A DNA stretch of 64,000 nucleotides from Halodesulfovibrio aestuarii DSM 17919 = ATCC 29578 (lineage in GTDB: Bacteria > Desulfobacterota > Desulfovibrionia > Desulfovibrionales > Desulfovibrionaceae): assembly GCF_000384815.1 (NCBI RefSeq), contig NZ_ARQF01000020.1, positions 930,001-994,000 on the forward strand. Direction: 5' to 3'. Each line of letters starts with the position of its first letter. Within the stretch, counting starts at the first letter, position 1. Shown piece by piece: positions 9,047-17,515 of this stretch. The notes under the pieces were generated by a model. It was not told where the DNA came from. It saw nothing but the letters and a program-made list of their open reading frames with translations, and ran no database searches. Made by a program: the position numbers and the translations under genes.

Positions 9047-11059
9047 ATGCAAAATAAACCTGAAATTTTGGCACCTGCCGGTGATAAAAACGCGTTTCTC
9101 GCAGCTATAGCTGCGGGTGCTGACGCGGTATACCTTGGCTTGAAACATTTTTCCGCCCGTATGGCGGCGGACAACTTTTCCTCTACCGAACTCTCTAAAA
9201 TGGTTGAGCTTGCCCACAAAGAAGATCGAAAAGTCTATGTGGCAATGAACACCCTTGTTAAGCCGGGTGATCCTGACTCCGCGGCCCGCCTCATTGGCAG
9301 GCTCCAGCGTGATGTAGGGCCGGACGCACTCATCGTGCAGGATTTAGGCATGGTTGAAGTAGCAAAACAGGTTGGATTTAAAGGTGAGTTACATCTTTCC
9401 ACACTGGCAAACGTTACCCACCCGGCAGCATTTAAAGTTGCACAGGAACTGGGTGTAGACCGCATTATTCTTCCACGAGAATTAAACATTGATGAAGTAC
9501 GTCAGTGCAGTGATGCATGCCCTGAGGATATGACTCTCGAGATGTTCGTGCACGGTGCTCTTTGCTACTGTGTTTCCGGTCGTTGCTACTGGTCCAGCTA
9601 CATGGGCGGTAAATCCGGCCTTCGCGGCCGTTGTGTTCAACCTTGCCGCCGAGTTTACCAGCAAAAAGCCCGCAAGGGTCGTTTCTTCTCTTGTCAGGAT
9701 TTGTCTCTGGACGTTCTTGCCAAGACATTGCTTCCTATTGAAAACCTCAAGTCATGGAAGATTGAAGGCCGTAAAAAAGGCCCTCATTACGTATACTACG
9801 TAACCACTGCATACAAGCTCCTTCGCGATAATCCGGACGATCCGAAGGCTCGCAAACAGGCAGAGCAAATTCTGGAACAGGCGCTTGGTCGTCCTTCCAC
9901 TCACAGCACTTTCCTGCCTCAGAAGCGTCGTTCTCCTGTTAATCCGGCAGAACAGACAAGCTCCGGCCGCCTTGTCGGTAAAATTACCGTTGAGCCGCCT
10001 GCAAAGGCAAAGAAAGGCGAACGCACCTATCCAAAATATTTCTTTAAACCTCGTTTTGAACTACTCAAATCCGACTTTTTACGTATCGGGTACGAAGACG
10101 AGCAGTGGCACTTTACTGACCGCGTTCCGCATCCGGTACCGAAGAACGGCACCTTTGTTCTGCGCGCACCGGCCGGTAAACGTCCTAAAAGCGGCACCCC
10201 TGTTTTCTTAATCGACCGCCGCGAACATGAAATGATCAAAATCCTGAAAGAATGGGATGGCAAACTCTCCCGCTGTAAAGGTAAAAAAAGCGAAGCTATT
10301 GAAGCATCGCTGACATACCCGGCACAGGGGAAACGCCCACGCGCAGTGACTATTCTCATGCGCGACCACCTTCCGCACGGCAAACAGGGTAAAGCAGGCA
10401 AATTCACTGATACAGCGAACGGCATCTGGCTCGGCGAACGTTCGTTGAAAACTGTCGGGCGCACTCTCTTCGGCCGTATGTCATGGTGGCTGCCACCTGT
10501 AATCTGGCCTAATGAAGAAAATAAATGGCGCTCCATGATCAAACAGGCACTGCGTCAAGGTGCTCGTCACTTTGTACTCGGTTCCCCATGGCAGGCGACC
10601 TTCTTTGAAGACGCACGCAACATTGATCTTATCGCAGGCCCGTTCTGTAACCCGTCCAACCCTGCGGCAATTGCTGCATTGAAAAAAATGGGTTTTAAAG
10701 GCGCTATCATTTCGCCTGAGCTTTCTCAGGAGGATATTATGGAACTACCGAAGCAGAGCTGTCTGCCGCTTGGTATTGTTCTTTACGGCTACTGGCCAAT
10801 GGGTATCTCTCGATTCCCGTTGGAAGGTGTTAAGCCTAATGAACCGTTCTATTCTCCAAAAGGCGAGTGCTTCTGGCTACGTCGCTACGGCCAGAACTCC
10901 TGGATTTACCCGGGTTGGCCTATGGATATTGAAAAGAACAAGCAGCAGCTTTTGCAGGCAGGTTACACTATGTTTGTCAAACTCATGGAAAAGCCACCGG
11001 CAGCAGTGCCTGAAGCAAAACGTACATCCCCGTTCAACTGGGATCTTACGTTGCTATAA
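9047..11059 (+). CDS. U32-family protein, RlhA/TrhP-type (RNA hydroxylation)
   Basis: Classed as peptidase U32, but better-studied members (RlhA, TrhP) hydroxylate a cytidine of 23S rRNA or uridine 34 of tRNAs. The N-terminal TIM-barrel begins KPEILAPAGDKNAFLAAI and includes the typical DALIVQDLGM. The four-cysteine motif for the Fe-S/metal site is present: CYCVSGRC, then RGRCVQPCRR (about residues 172-205). At 670 residues it has the long C-terminal region of the RlhA-like group. I cannot tell which RNA is the target. Single-gene unit ending in a palindromic terminator. Confidence 0.88.
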   Translation: MQNKPEILAPAGDKNAFLAAIAAGADAVYLGLKHFSARMAADNFSSTELSKMVELAHKEDRKVYVAMNTLVKPGDPDSAARLIGRLQRDVGPDALIVQDLGMVEVAKQVGFKGELHLSTLANVTHPAAFKVAQELGVDRIILPRELNIDEVRQCSDACPEDMTLEMFVHGALCYCVSGRCYWSSYMGGKSGLRGRCVQPCRRVYQQKARKGRFFSCQDLSLDVLAKTLLPIENLKSWKIEGRKKGPHYVYYVTTAYKLLRDNPDDPKARKQAEQILEQALGRPSTHSTFLPQKRRSPVNPAEQTSSGRLVGKITVEPPAKAKKGERTYPKYFFKPRFELLKSDFLRIGYEDEQWHFTDRVPHPVPKNGTFVLRAPAGKRPKSGTPVFLIDRREHEMIKILKEWDGKLSRCKGKKSEAIEASLTYPAQGKRPRAVTILMRDHLPHGKQGKAGKFTDTANGIWLGERSLKTVGRTLFGRMSWWLPPVIWPNEENKWRSMIKQALRQGARHFVLGSPWQATFFEDARNIDLIAGPFCNPSNPAAIAALKKMGFKGAIISPELSQEDIMELPKQSCLPLGIVLYGYWPMGISRFPLEGVKPNEPFYSPKGECFWLRRYGQNSWIYPGWPMDIEKNKQQLLQAGYTMFVKLMEKPPAAVPEAKRTSPFNWDLTLL

Positions 11060-11100
11060 CCAACGCCTGCACTTGTAAGATTCAAAGAACAATCCGCAAT

Positions 11101-11137
11101 AAAAAAGGCTGTCCTTCATATGAAGGACAGCCTTTTT
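11101..11137. terminator. Bidirectional terminator, perfect palindrome of the GGCTGTCC family
   Basis: Every base from 11107 to 11132 belongs to a perfect 26-bp palindrome beginning GGCTGTCCTTC, with six A's before and five T's after. It ends the U32 gene and the convergent Csd4-like gene. Confidence 0.92.
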
Positions 11138-11158
11138 GTTATTTCAATCATCAATCTA

Positions 11159-12484
11159 TTAACGAACAGCCAACGCGTTATTTTCACTGAACCGGACAAG
11201 CACCATGCCGGAGAATTTTTCCCCCCGATATGCTTCTACCCGGTATACGCGTCCGTTTTTATCAAGAGAAAAACGTGAGATAAGGTCTTTTCTCCGTACT
11301 AACATACCTGATTCCGCACCGTTGTTTCGCCCTACGAACCCGATAATGTTAACCCGATAGCCATCCATAGAATTAATACAAAAATGGCTGTCTACATCAA
11401 TGATGGTTCCCATGGCAACGTCTCGAGTATGTCCATCAACATTTATTCGTAATGATGAGAGGCTATCATCAAATTCAAAAAATTGAGGAGATAAATTCGT
11501 CAGATTTCTGTTTCCGTAATAGACCTTATACCCGTTCGGAGCATCAACCATAGTCAGTAACGGCTTAGAAACTTCAAACTTGCTGGCAAGATCCTTATTC
11601 ATAGGGATATATTGCAAGTACTTACGGACATTATCCAGATCAAGCTGGAGTTTACCACCATACAGGGCAAGTTTAACCTGACTAAACATAGCCTGTTTTA
11701 TTGAACGAGGACTCAGGTCAAAGTCTCGAGAGAACTCGACACCAACCTGCTTCAGAAAGGATTCAAGTACCGAAAGATGATAGTATGTACGGGTCGGCGT
11801 CATGAATGATTTGCTAGCTTCAATACCGAACGCTGGCTTACCGTGCTTAATAGCATAGTAAGTCAACGTTTTTTCCATTTCATGATCCCCCTCACGTGTG
11901 CGGGTGTTCTTCAAATGAAAGGCATCGCTCCCTTGGAGTAACTCTGCGTTCACTTTTCGAACAGCAATTTCTGCCATGTCGCTTAGTCTGCCATACAACG
12001 GATGCTCAATAGCTTTTTGGTCGATAATAACGCACTGTCCCCAATAACCGGGGTTATGAAGTTCATCGATATATTGAGGATGATAGAAGCCGCTACCGTC
12101 GTGCAAGTTGAGAATCATATCAACCTGATCATTACGGATAATTTCTTTTATCCGCTGCACAGCAGTATAATCAGGGTCATTCTTATCCAACGCCGCAAAC
12201 TTGCGGTTCATATCACCGAATGGTCCACGCGCGCTCTTGATAATACTTAAAAAATTCAAATTAGGAACAACCCATACATTACCCTTAGTAATCTTGTAAT
12301 GGGTTACAAGCATGCCGGCAGCGCTGAATCCACCAGGTTCGTCACCCTGAATACCACCAACAACAAGAATGGTAGGGCCGTCAGGATCGTTTCCAAGTTT
12401 ATGTAACGAAAAATCCAGCGGGTTATGCGCAAACGCAGGAACTGCGGTCATGACAACAAGTATGAAAGATAGTAACAATCGCAT
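11159..12484 (-). CDS. Csd4/Pgp1-type peptidoglycan DL-carboxypeptidase (peptidase M14/M99)
   Basis: Periplasmic zinc peptidase; known members (H. pylori Csd4, C. jejuni Pgp1) trim muropeptide tripeptides to dipeptides and set helical shape. A Sec signal peptide occupies residues 1-19 (ends AFA). The atypical zinc ligands are all present and fall at the numbering I recall for Csd4: Gln46 and Glu49 in GGIQGDEPGG, His128 in NLHDGSGF; also Arg86 in SARGPFG and Glu222 in FGIEASKS. 441 residues against 438 for Csd4, so the two C-terminal domains should be present. Its start codon overlaps the stop of the upstream M15 gene (TAATG), implying coupled translation. Confidence 0.9.
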   Translation of the reverse strand: MRLLLSFILVVMTAVPAFAHNPLDFSLHKLGNDPDGPTILVVGGIQGDEPGGFSAAGMLVTHYKITKGNVWVVPNLNFLSIIKSARGPFGDMNRKFAALDKNDPDYTAVQRIKEIIRNDQVDMILNLHDGSGFYHPQYIDELHNPGYWGQCVIIDQKAIEHPLYGRLSDMAEIAVRKVNAELLQGSDAFHLKNTRTREGDHEMEKTLTYYAIKHGKPAFGIEASKSFMTPTRTYYHLSVLESFLKQVGVEFSRDFDLSPRSIKQAMFSQVKLALYGGKLQLDLDNVRKYLQYIPMNKDLASKFEVSKPLLTMVDAPNGYKVYYGNRNLTNLSPQFFEFDDSLSSLRINVDGHTRDVAMGTIIDVDSHFCINSMDGYRVNIIGFVGRNNGAESGMLVRRKDLISRFSLDKNGRVYRVEAYRGEKFSGMVLVRFSENNALAVR

Positions 12485-13329
12485 TATGAGTTCACCTTAA
12501 CATGCCAAGGTTCATACCGTACTCCCAGCAAATTGCCTCTGGGATATCGTAGTGTCAGGTAGCCAAGTTCATTCAACTTGCTGAACACATGTGTCTCAGT
12601 AAAACGGGAAGTAAAATTGGATTTTCCGTACCGCCTCTGCCCAACATCAAAATCACCAATACCGTGAAAAGAGTAACCCGGAGGAGCTAGTGACCGTGAA
12701 GCAAGAGACAAGTTTCCCCCGTTACTGTTCGCCTTCATAAGAAAAAGGTGGAACTGTTTCACTATTCCACGAACGCCGGATGTCAAAATCACATCAGAAG
12801 AAAGAGCACTTTTTATTTCTTTCCACACTCCATATGGATGTTCCTTAAAAAGATAGTGTCCACTGTTGCGAATTTTAATAACTTTGCTGCGGTTTATAGT
12901 CTGCGTAAATACAGTAATGGGTTTATCACCGTAAAACCCTAATAAATGGGCATCGTAGTAAAATATTTTTTCAAGAAAGGCTTTTTCCTGATTAGTAAAT
13001 GCTCCAATACGGGAATATCTTTTCCCATATGTAAAGGCTTGATCGATACTGACAAGATTAAAATTTCCGTATCCAACAGTACGCATTACACGAGTAAGCC
13101 TTGCAGTACATTCTTTAAGCAGTGTTAAATCTTCACCTTTCAACACAATATCATCTGGATGTGCTGAATCAAAATGACTCATCTTTGAAATATAGTCTTT
13201 CACATGTACATCAAACTGCCCATGCTGTTCTTGAGGCTTTTTCTCAATTAACTCTGCAGCAAGAGTATTGCATGGTATTGCCATCATAGATGCAATACAA
13301 ATCTGTTGTAAAAAGGATCGCCTGTTCAT
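12484..13329 (-). CDS. Tat-exported M15-family D-alanyl/LD-carboxypeptidase-like protein
   Basis: Predicted periplasmic zinc peptidase of the VanY/LdcB/M15 group, which cleaves D-Ala from cell-wall stem peptides. The N-terminus NRRSFLQ plus a hydrophobic stretch and a Leu-Ala-Ala site is a twin-arginine signal. Core motifs: SGVRG (184-188), S-x-H-x-x-G with His222 and Asp229 (GYSFHGIGDFDVG), and EPWHVKV with Glu273 and His276; these supply the zinc ligands and the catalytic Glu. First gene of a two-gene operon with the Csd4-like enzyme. I infer that it makes the shortened stem peptide the second enzyme acts on; DD versus LD specificity cannot be read from sequence. Confidence 0.82.
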   Translation of the reverse strand: MNRRSFLQQICIASMMAIPCNTLAAELIEKKPQEQHGQFDVHVKDYISKMSHFDSAHPDDIVLKGEDLTLLKECTARLTRVMRTVGYGNFNLVSIDQAFTYGKRYSRIGAFTNQEKAFLEKIFYYDAHLLGFYGDKPITVFTQTINRSKVIKIRNSGHYLFKEHPYGVWKEIKSALSSDVILTSGVRGIVKQFHLFLMKANSNGGNLSLASRSLAPPGYSFHGIGDFDVGQRRYGKSNFTSRFTETHVFSKLNELGYLTLRYPRGNLLGVRYEPWHVKVNS

Positions 13330-13729
13330 ACATTACTCACGAGGAAAATATATACATCACAACATTATTGCCGTTTATTTCAAAAGAAAACTACGTCATT
13401 TTACCTAAAAACAAAACCCCGATAATCATCGTTTGGGCACTCCAATCTGCACTGTGTTTGTTACTTCTAATAGTAATATCTTGTAAAAATACCTAGCAAA
13501 ACATACTTTCTACAATATTAATAAACATTACAGATATATACTTCACTTTTCGTCATTTTCTGACAAAGCAAAACGTAATTAGCCAATCCTTCCGTACCAA
13601 GGGTTCATCTTGCCATTGCCCTATTTTTTTTTTAGCGTGGCTAATTGTAGTTCTTTTTATGTATTCCTTGTCTTGGATACATAAAGATGGAACACACAAT
13701 CCCAAATTTTTGAAATTTGCAGGACCATA
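13330..13729. other. Divergent intergenic region upstream of dnaX and the M15 gene
   Basis: 400 bases, AT-rich, with no credible frame. A T-run at 13622-13634 and GCAGGA before the dnaX ATG are the only evident marks. I looked for an SRP RNA, which neighbours dnaX in some bacteria, and did not see its conserved core. Confidence 0.45.
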
Positions 13730-15604
13730 ATGAGTACAGCAGCATTAACCACAGCCTACAGACCCCAACGCTTTGCCGACGTTGCAGGGCAGGAAACAGT
13801 AAAATCTGTTCTTTCCCGTGCAGCCAAAGAAGACAAAGTGGCTCCAGCCTATCTTTTCAGTGGCACCCGCGGTGTCGGTAAAACAACCATTGCCCGTATT
13901 TTTGCAAAAGCGCTTAACTGTAAGAATGCTCCTACAAACGAGCCATGCAATGAATGCGAACACTGCAAAAAAATTACACAGGGCATGCATGTAGATGTGG
14001 TGGAGATTGACGGTGCTTCCAACCGAGGAATCGATGATGCGCGCAGACTGCGTGAATCCATCGGCTATGCCGCAATGGAAGGTCGCTATAAAGTCTTCAT
14101 TATCGATGAAGCACACATGCTCACCCGTGACGCGTTCAACGCGCTGCTCAAAACACTTGAGGAGCCACCTAAAGGCGTTACGTTTATACTTGCAACCACA
14201 GAGTCGCATAAATTCCCTATTACTATCATCAGCCGCTGCCAGCACTACACGTTCAAAATGCTTACAGAGCAGGAACTCGTAGATCATCTGACAAAAATTC
14301 TTGAACTGGAAAAATGTGAATACGACCCTGTTGCAGTACGTCTTATTGCACGCCGTGCTGCCGGATCAGTTCGAGACTCTATGTCTCTACTCGGACAAGT
14401 TCTGGCTTTAGGGAATGATCGTCTTGAAGTTGCGGATGTTCGCTCTATCCTTGGTCTTGCAGGACAGGAACTGTTTTTCAGCGTTATGGACGCCATGAAA
14501 AATCAGGATGTTATCGCTCTTTCTCAGGTAATTCGCGATATTCTGGAACAAGGTGTTGATATCGGCTTCTTCCTTCGCGAGCTTGGCAATACATGGCGTA
14601 ACCTGTTCATGCTTAAACAGGCTGGTGAACAGGCATTGCCACTATTAAATCTTCCTGCTGCAGAAGCACAACAATGGTTGGAATTAGCACCGCAGTTTGC
14701 CTTATCACACGTACATGCCTGCTGGCAGTTGACTCTTGAAGGCCAGCGCCGCGTGCTCACAAGTTTAGAACCAGCAATGGCTCTTGAACTGCTGTTACTG
14801 AACCTTGCGTTTCTGCCGAAACTTATTTCTACAGAATCTCTGTCCCGTGGAACCGGTGCTCCACAGCAACCAACAGGACAGCGTCCTGCTTCTCAACAAA
14901 ACACGCCAGAGGCTGCGCCACAAAGGCAAGAGGCACCTCAACAGCAGGCTTCATATCAGCCTCAGCAAAGCGCTCCACAACAAGCCTCTCAGTCTCAGCC
15001 TCCACACAGGCAGCAGACACAGCGTCAAACACCACCTCATAGGCAGGAACCGCCGCATAGACAACAGCAACAGCGCTCTCCTATACAGAACAGCATGCCT
15101 CCATCTATGCCTCCGATGGACGCTCCGCCTATGGAGTTGCCACCAGAATTGGGCGGAACCAACAATAGTATGAGCGCACCACCTCCGGATATCCCACCGT
15201 CCGGTGGGGGAGATGCATCAAGTAATAATCAGCCGTCCGATCTTACCCGTTGGAGCGAATTTTTAGAGTCCTGTCAAAAGCAGGACGAGACGGGCGGCAA
15301 AAGTTTACAATACCTCGCTCAGGCTACTGGTAAACGTTTTGGCGACACCTTGCAGATTACTGCTGCAGGGCGCACGCAGTATGACATGCTGAATAGTACA
15401 GACACAATCGCACTGCTCACCCACCGTGCCAGAGAATGGTACGGTACAGCTACTGTAACGTTGAAGGAACCTGAAACAGAGGCCCGCAGTTACCACGAAT
15501 TGAAAGAAGAAATTGAATCGGATCCGGCAGCACGGCTTCTCAAAGAAGAGTTGGGAGCAGAGCTACTGACGTTTAAACATAAAGACGATCCAAGCCGGAA
15601 ATAG
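13730..15604 (+). CDS. dnaX: DNA polymerase III subunit gamma/tau
   Basis: Clamp-loader ATPase. Residues 1-370 form the AAA+ module: Walker A GTRGVGKTT, zinc-binding cysteines CKNAPTNEPCNECEHC, Walker B DEAHM, sensor 1 region ATTESHKFP and arginine-finger region ISRCQHY. A low-complexity Pro/Gln/His linker follows (about residues 380-500), then a tau-like C-terminal domain (about 510-624) for polymerase contact. I saw no A-rich slippery site at the domain III/IV border, so there is no sign of a programmed gamma frameshift. First gene of the dnaX-ybaB-recR cluster. Confidence 0.96.
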   Translation: MSTAALTTAYRPQRFADVAGQETVKSVLSRAAKEDKVAPAYLFSGTRGVGKTTIARIFAKALNCKNAPTNEPCNECEHCKKITQGMHVDVVEIDGASNRGIDDARRLRESIGYAAMEGRYKVFIIDEAHMLTRDAFNALLKTLEEPPKGVTFILATTESHKFPITIISRCQHYTFKMLTEQELVDHLTKILELEKCEYDPVAVRLIARRAAGSVRDSMSLLGQVLALGNDRLEVADVRSILGLAGQELFFSVMDAMKNQDVIALSQVIRDILEQGVDIGFFLRELGNTWRNLFMLKQAGEQALPLLNLPAAEAQQWLELAPQFALSHVHACWQLTLEGQRRVLTSLEPAMALELLLLNLAFLPKLISTESLSRGTGAPQQPTGQRPASQQNTPEAAPQRQEAPQQQASYQPQQSAPQQASQSQPPHRQQTQRQTPPHRQEPPHRQQQQRSPIQNSMPPSMPPMDAPPMELPPELGGTNNSMSAPPPDIPPSGGGDASSNNQPSDLTRWSEFLESCQKQDETGGKSLQYLAQATGKRFGDTLQITAAGRTQYDMLNSTDTIALLTHRAREWYGTATVTLKEPETEARSYHELKEEIESDPAARLLKEELGAELLTFKHKDDPSRK

Positions 15605-15704
15605 TGTTACTCTTCAAGAAAAAATTATTTCACTATTACTTTGTAAACTCTGCAGAAAAATTCTTTCTGCTTATTTAAAATACTACATTCTCAAGGAGAC
15701 TACC

Positions 15705-16016
15705 ATGCGTGGAATGAACGATATGCTTCGTCAGGCTCAGATGCTTCAGAAAAAAATGACTAAACTTCAGGATGAACTTGCAGAACGTGAAGTATCCGGC
15801 ACTGCTGGCGGCGGCATGATTACTGTTGTATGCACCGGCAAACAGGAAATTCGCTCTATTGTGATTGATAAAAACGCTGTAGACCCTGAAGATGTTGAAA
15901 TGTTGCAGGATCTCGTCCTTGCTGCGACCAACGACGCGCTGCGCAAATCTAAAGAAATGGCTGAAAATGAAATGGGCGCTCTTACCGGCGGCATGAACAT
16001 TCCAGGCATGTTCTAA
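15705..16016 (+). CDS. ybaB: YbaB/EbfC nucleoid-associated protein
   Basis: Small dimeric DNA-binding protein. The 103-residue sequence begins MRGMNDMLRQAQMLQKKM and contains VSGTAGGGMITV and a Met/Gly-rich tail, all standard for YbaB/EbfC. AAGGAG lies 8 bases before the ATG. The position between dnaX and recR is the classic arrangement, pointing to a shared role in replication or repair. Confidence 0.95.
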   Translation: MRGMNDMLRQAQMLQKKMTKLQDELAEREVSGTAGGGMITVVCTGKQEIRSIVIDKNAVDPEDVEMLQDLVLAATNDALRKSKEMAENEMGALTGGMNIPGMF

Positions 16017-16029
16017 GTTAGGATAACCA

Positions 16030-16635
16030 GTGCAACAGCTCCCTGAACCGCTTAAAGTTCTCGTTGGACAACTTTCCAAGCTGCCGGGACTCGGTCCTAA
16101 ATCTGCACAGCGGCTTGCTATGACACTACTGAAGTGGCCGGAAAAGCAAACACGCGACCTTGGACAAAACATCCATGACCTGCGGGACAAGCTCCACTTG
16201 TGCGACCGATGCGGCGCATTGTCAGATACCGACCCGTGTGCAATATGCATCAATGAAACCCGCGCTACTGACACACTGTGCCTCGTACCGGAATGGGATG
16301 CGATGCTCGCACTTGAAGAGGGCGGCTTCTACAAAGGGCAGTACTTTATTATCGGCGGACTAATTGCACCGCTGGAAAACGTCACTCCCGAGCAGCTGGA
16401 ACTGGATAAATTAAAACAACGTCTTCTCGAAGGCACTATTTCCGAGATTATCTTTGCACTTGGCACTACGATTGAAGCGGAAAACACCGTCTCCTACATC
16501 AAGGAGCTCGTAAAACGGGAATTCCCGCACATCAGTGTCAGCCGACTCGCGCAAGGTATTCCCCTCGGCTCAGATGTAAAATTTGTGGATAAAGCAACCC
16601 TGCGGCAGTCTTTGAATTACAGACAGAAACTGTAG
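16030..16635 (+). CDS. recR: Recombination protein RecR
   Basis: Acts with RecO/RecF to load RecA at single-strand gaps. 201 residues: helix-hairpin-helix LPGLGPKSAQRLA, a four-cysteine zinc finger (CDRCGALSDTDPCAIC), and a TOPRIM domain from LCLVPEWDAMLALEE to the C-terminal GSDVKFVDKATLRQSL. It starts with GTG at 16030, chosen because AGGAT lies ahead and translation from there gives the normal N-terminus. 13 bases after ybaB. Confidence 0.96.
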   Translation: MQQLPEPLKVLVGQLSKLPGLGPKSAQRLAMTLLKWPEKQTRDLGQNIHDLRDKLHLCDRCGALSDTDPCAICINETRATDTLCLVPEWDAMLALEEGGFYKGQYFIIGGLIAPLENVTPEQLELDKLKQRLLEGTISEIIFALGTTIEAENTVSYIKELVKREFPHISVSRLAQGIPLGSDVKFVDKATLRQSLNYRQKL

Positions 16636-16692
16636 CTGTAACAGGTGCTTTTTTACCTTTGGCAAGGATTTACGAATCTATATCTTTCGTAA

Positions 16693-16731
16693 AATTAAGG
16701 CTGTCCTTTTATTCAAAGGACAGCCTTTTTC
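16693..16731. terminator. Bidirectional terminator, GGCTGTCC family
   Basis: GGCTGTCCTTT (16699-16709), loop TATTC, AAAGGACAGCC (16715-16725), then TTTTT. It lies between convergent recR and yjbQ. Confidence 0.88.
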
Positions 16732-16905
16732 TTGTTCATTTCAAAATTATTATATCGTCAATATACAGCCTGTTCCCACGCGTACTGCCAGTTTCTTTCT
16801 TCCGACTCTGATCTTTTATGACAAAAAAACATAAAAAATTGTTATAAGAATACACGGTACGCTACTCACGCTTGCAAGCTTTGAGAACGAAGTTATCCCC
16901 CGTTG

Positions 16906-17301
16906 CTATACAGAAAGAAATTTCAGCCACAGTTTACGGCTTCTCGCTCCATCAAATTCGCAAAAATAGATGGCCTGCCATGTTCCAAGTTGTACACGCC
17001 CATTTTCGACTATCAGCATCTGATCAGGGCCGAACATACTTGCCTTAATATGTGCATCACTGTTCCCCTCCATATGCTTATAGTCTCCCTTATGCGGCAC
17101 AATGTGACGCATATTTACTGAAATATCCCGTGCGACGTCGGGATCTGCCCCTTCATTAACAGTTACCGCTCCGGTTGTGTGCGGACAAAAGAGCAGCAGT
17201 GCACCGTCTTGCCAGTTTTTTTCGCTGACCACAGCTTGCACTCTAGATGTAATATCAATGAGTTCTTCACGGGTTGACGTACGTATTTCGAGTAATTCCA
17301 T
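16906..17301 (-). CDS. yjbQ: YjbQ/UPF0047 family protein
   Basis: 131 residues, close to the family norm. Conserved features: CPHTTGAVTVNEGADPDV near residue 45, then MRHIVPHKGDYKHMEGNSDAH, with the His/Asp/Glu residues that line the proposed active site, and QAIYFCEFDGARSRKLWL at the end. E. coli YjbQ has weak thiamine-phosphate synthase activity; the physiological role is unsettled. GAGG precedes the ATG at 17301. Single gene. Confidence 0.93.
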   Translation of the reverse strand: MELLEIRTSTREELIDITSRVQAVVSEKNWQDGALLLFCPHTTGAVTVNEGADPDVARDISVNMRHIVPHKGDYKHMEGNSDAHIKASMFGPDQMLIVENGRVQLGTWQAIYFCEFDGARSRKLWLKFLSV

Positions 17302-17422
17302 GGTAGCCTCGTATGGTTATAAGCAATTGAACGGAGTACTGATTATGTAGCATGATTATGTAATATATTCCATCAGCGGGGAATAGTTGAGGAGTTGGGT
17401 TTTTTCCAATACAACATACAAT

Positions 17423-17468
17423 CCTATTAGCGGTCGAAACCACCGATAGGAACAGCATACAGTATAAT
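17423..17468 (+). promoter_or_regulatory. Hairpin and -10-like box upstream of selB
   Basis: CCTAT at 17423-17427 pairs with ATAGG at 17446-17450, with CGGT / ACC inside around a CGAA loop. A TATAAT follows at 17463-17468, about 50 bases before the selB ATG, but no convincing -35 hexamer lies at the right distance. The dyad may bind a regulator over the -35 region. Confidence 0.35.
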
Positions 17469-17515
17469 GACATTCCGTAAGAACATCAGTCAGGAATTTA
17501 TGCCAAGGAGTATCT

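Noticed and set aside
13960-13985. A-run in dnaX as a possible programmed frameshift site
   Set aside because: It lies near the start of the gene, in the zinc-binding region, not at the gamma/tau border, and no hairpin or nearby stop supports frameshifting.
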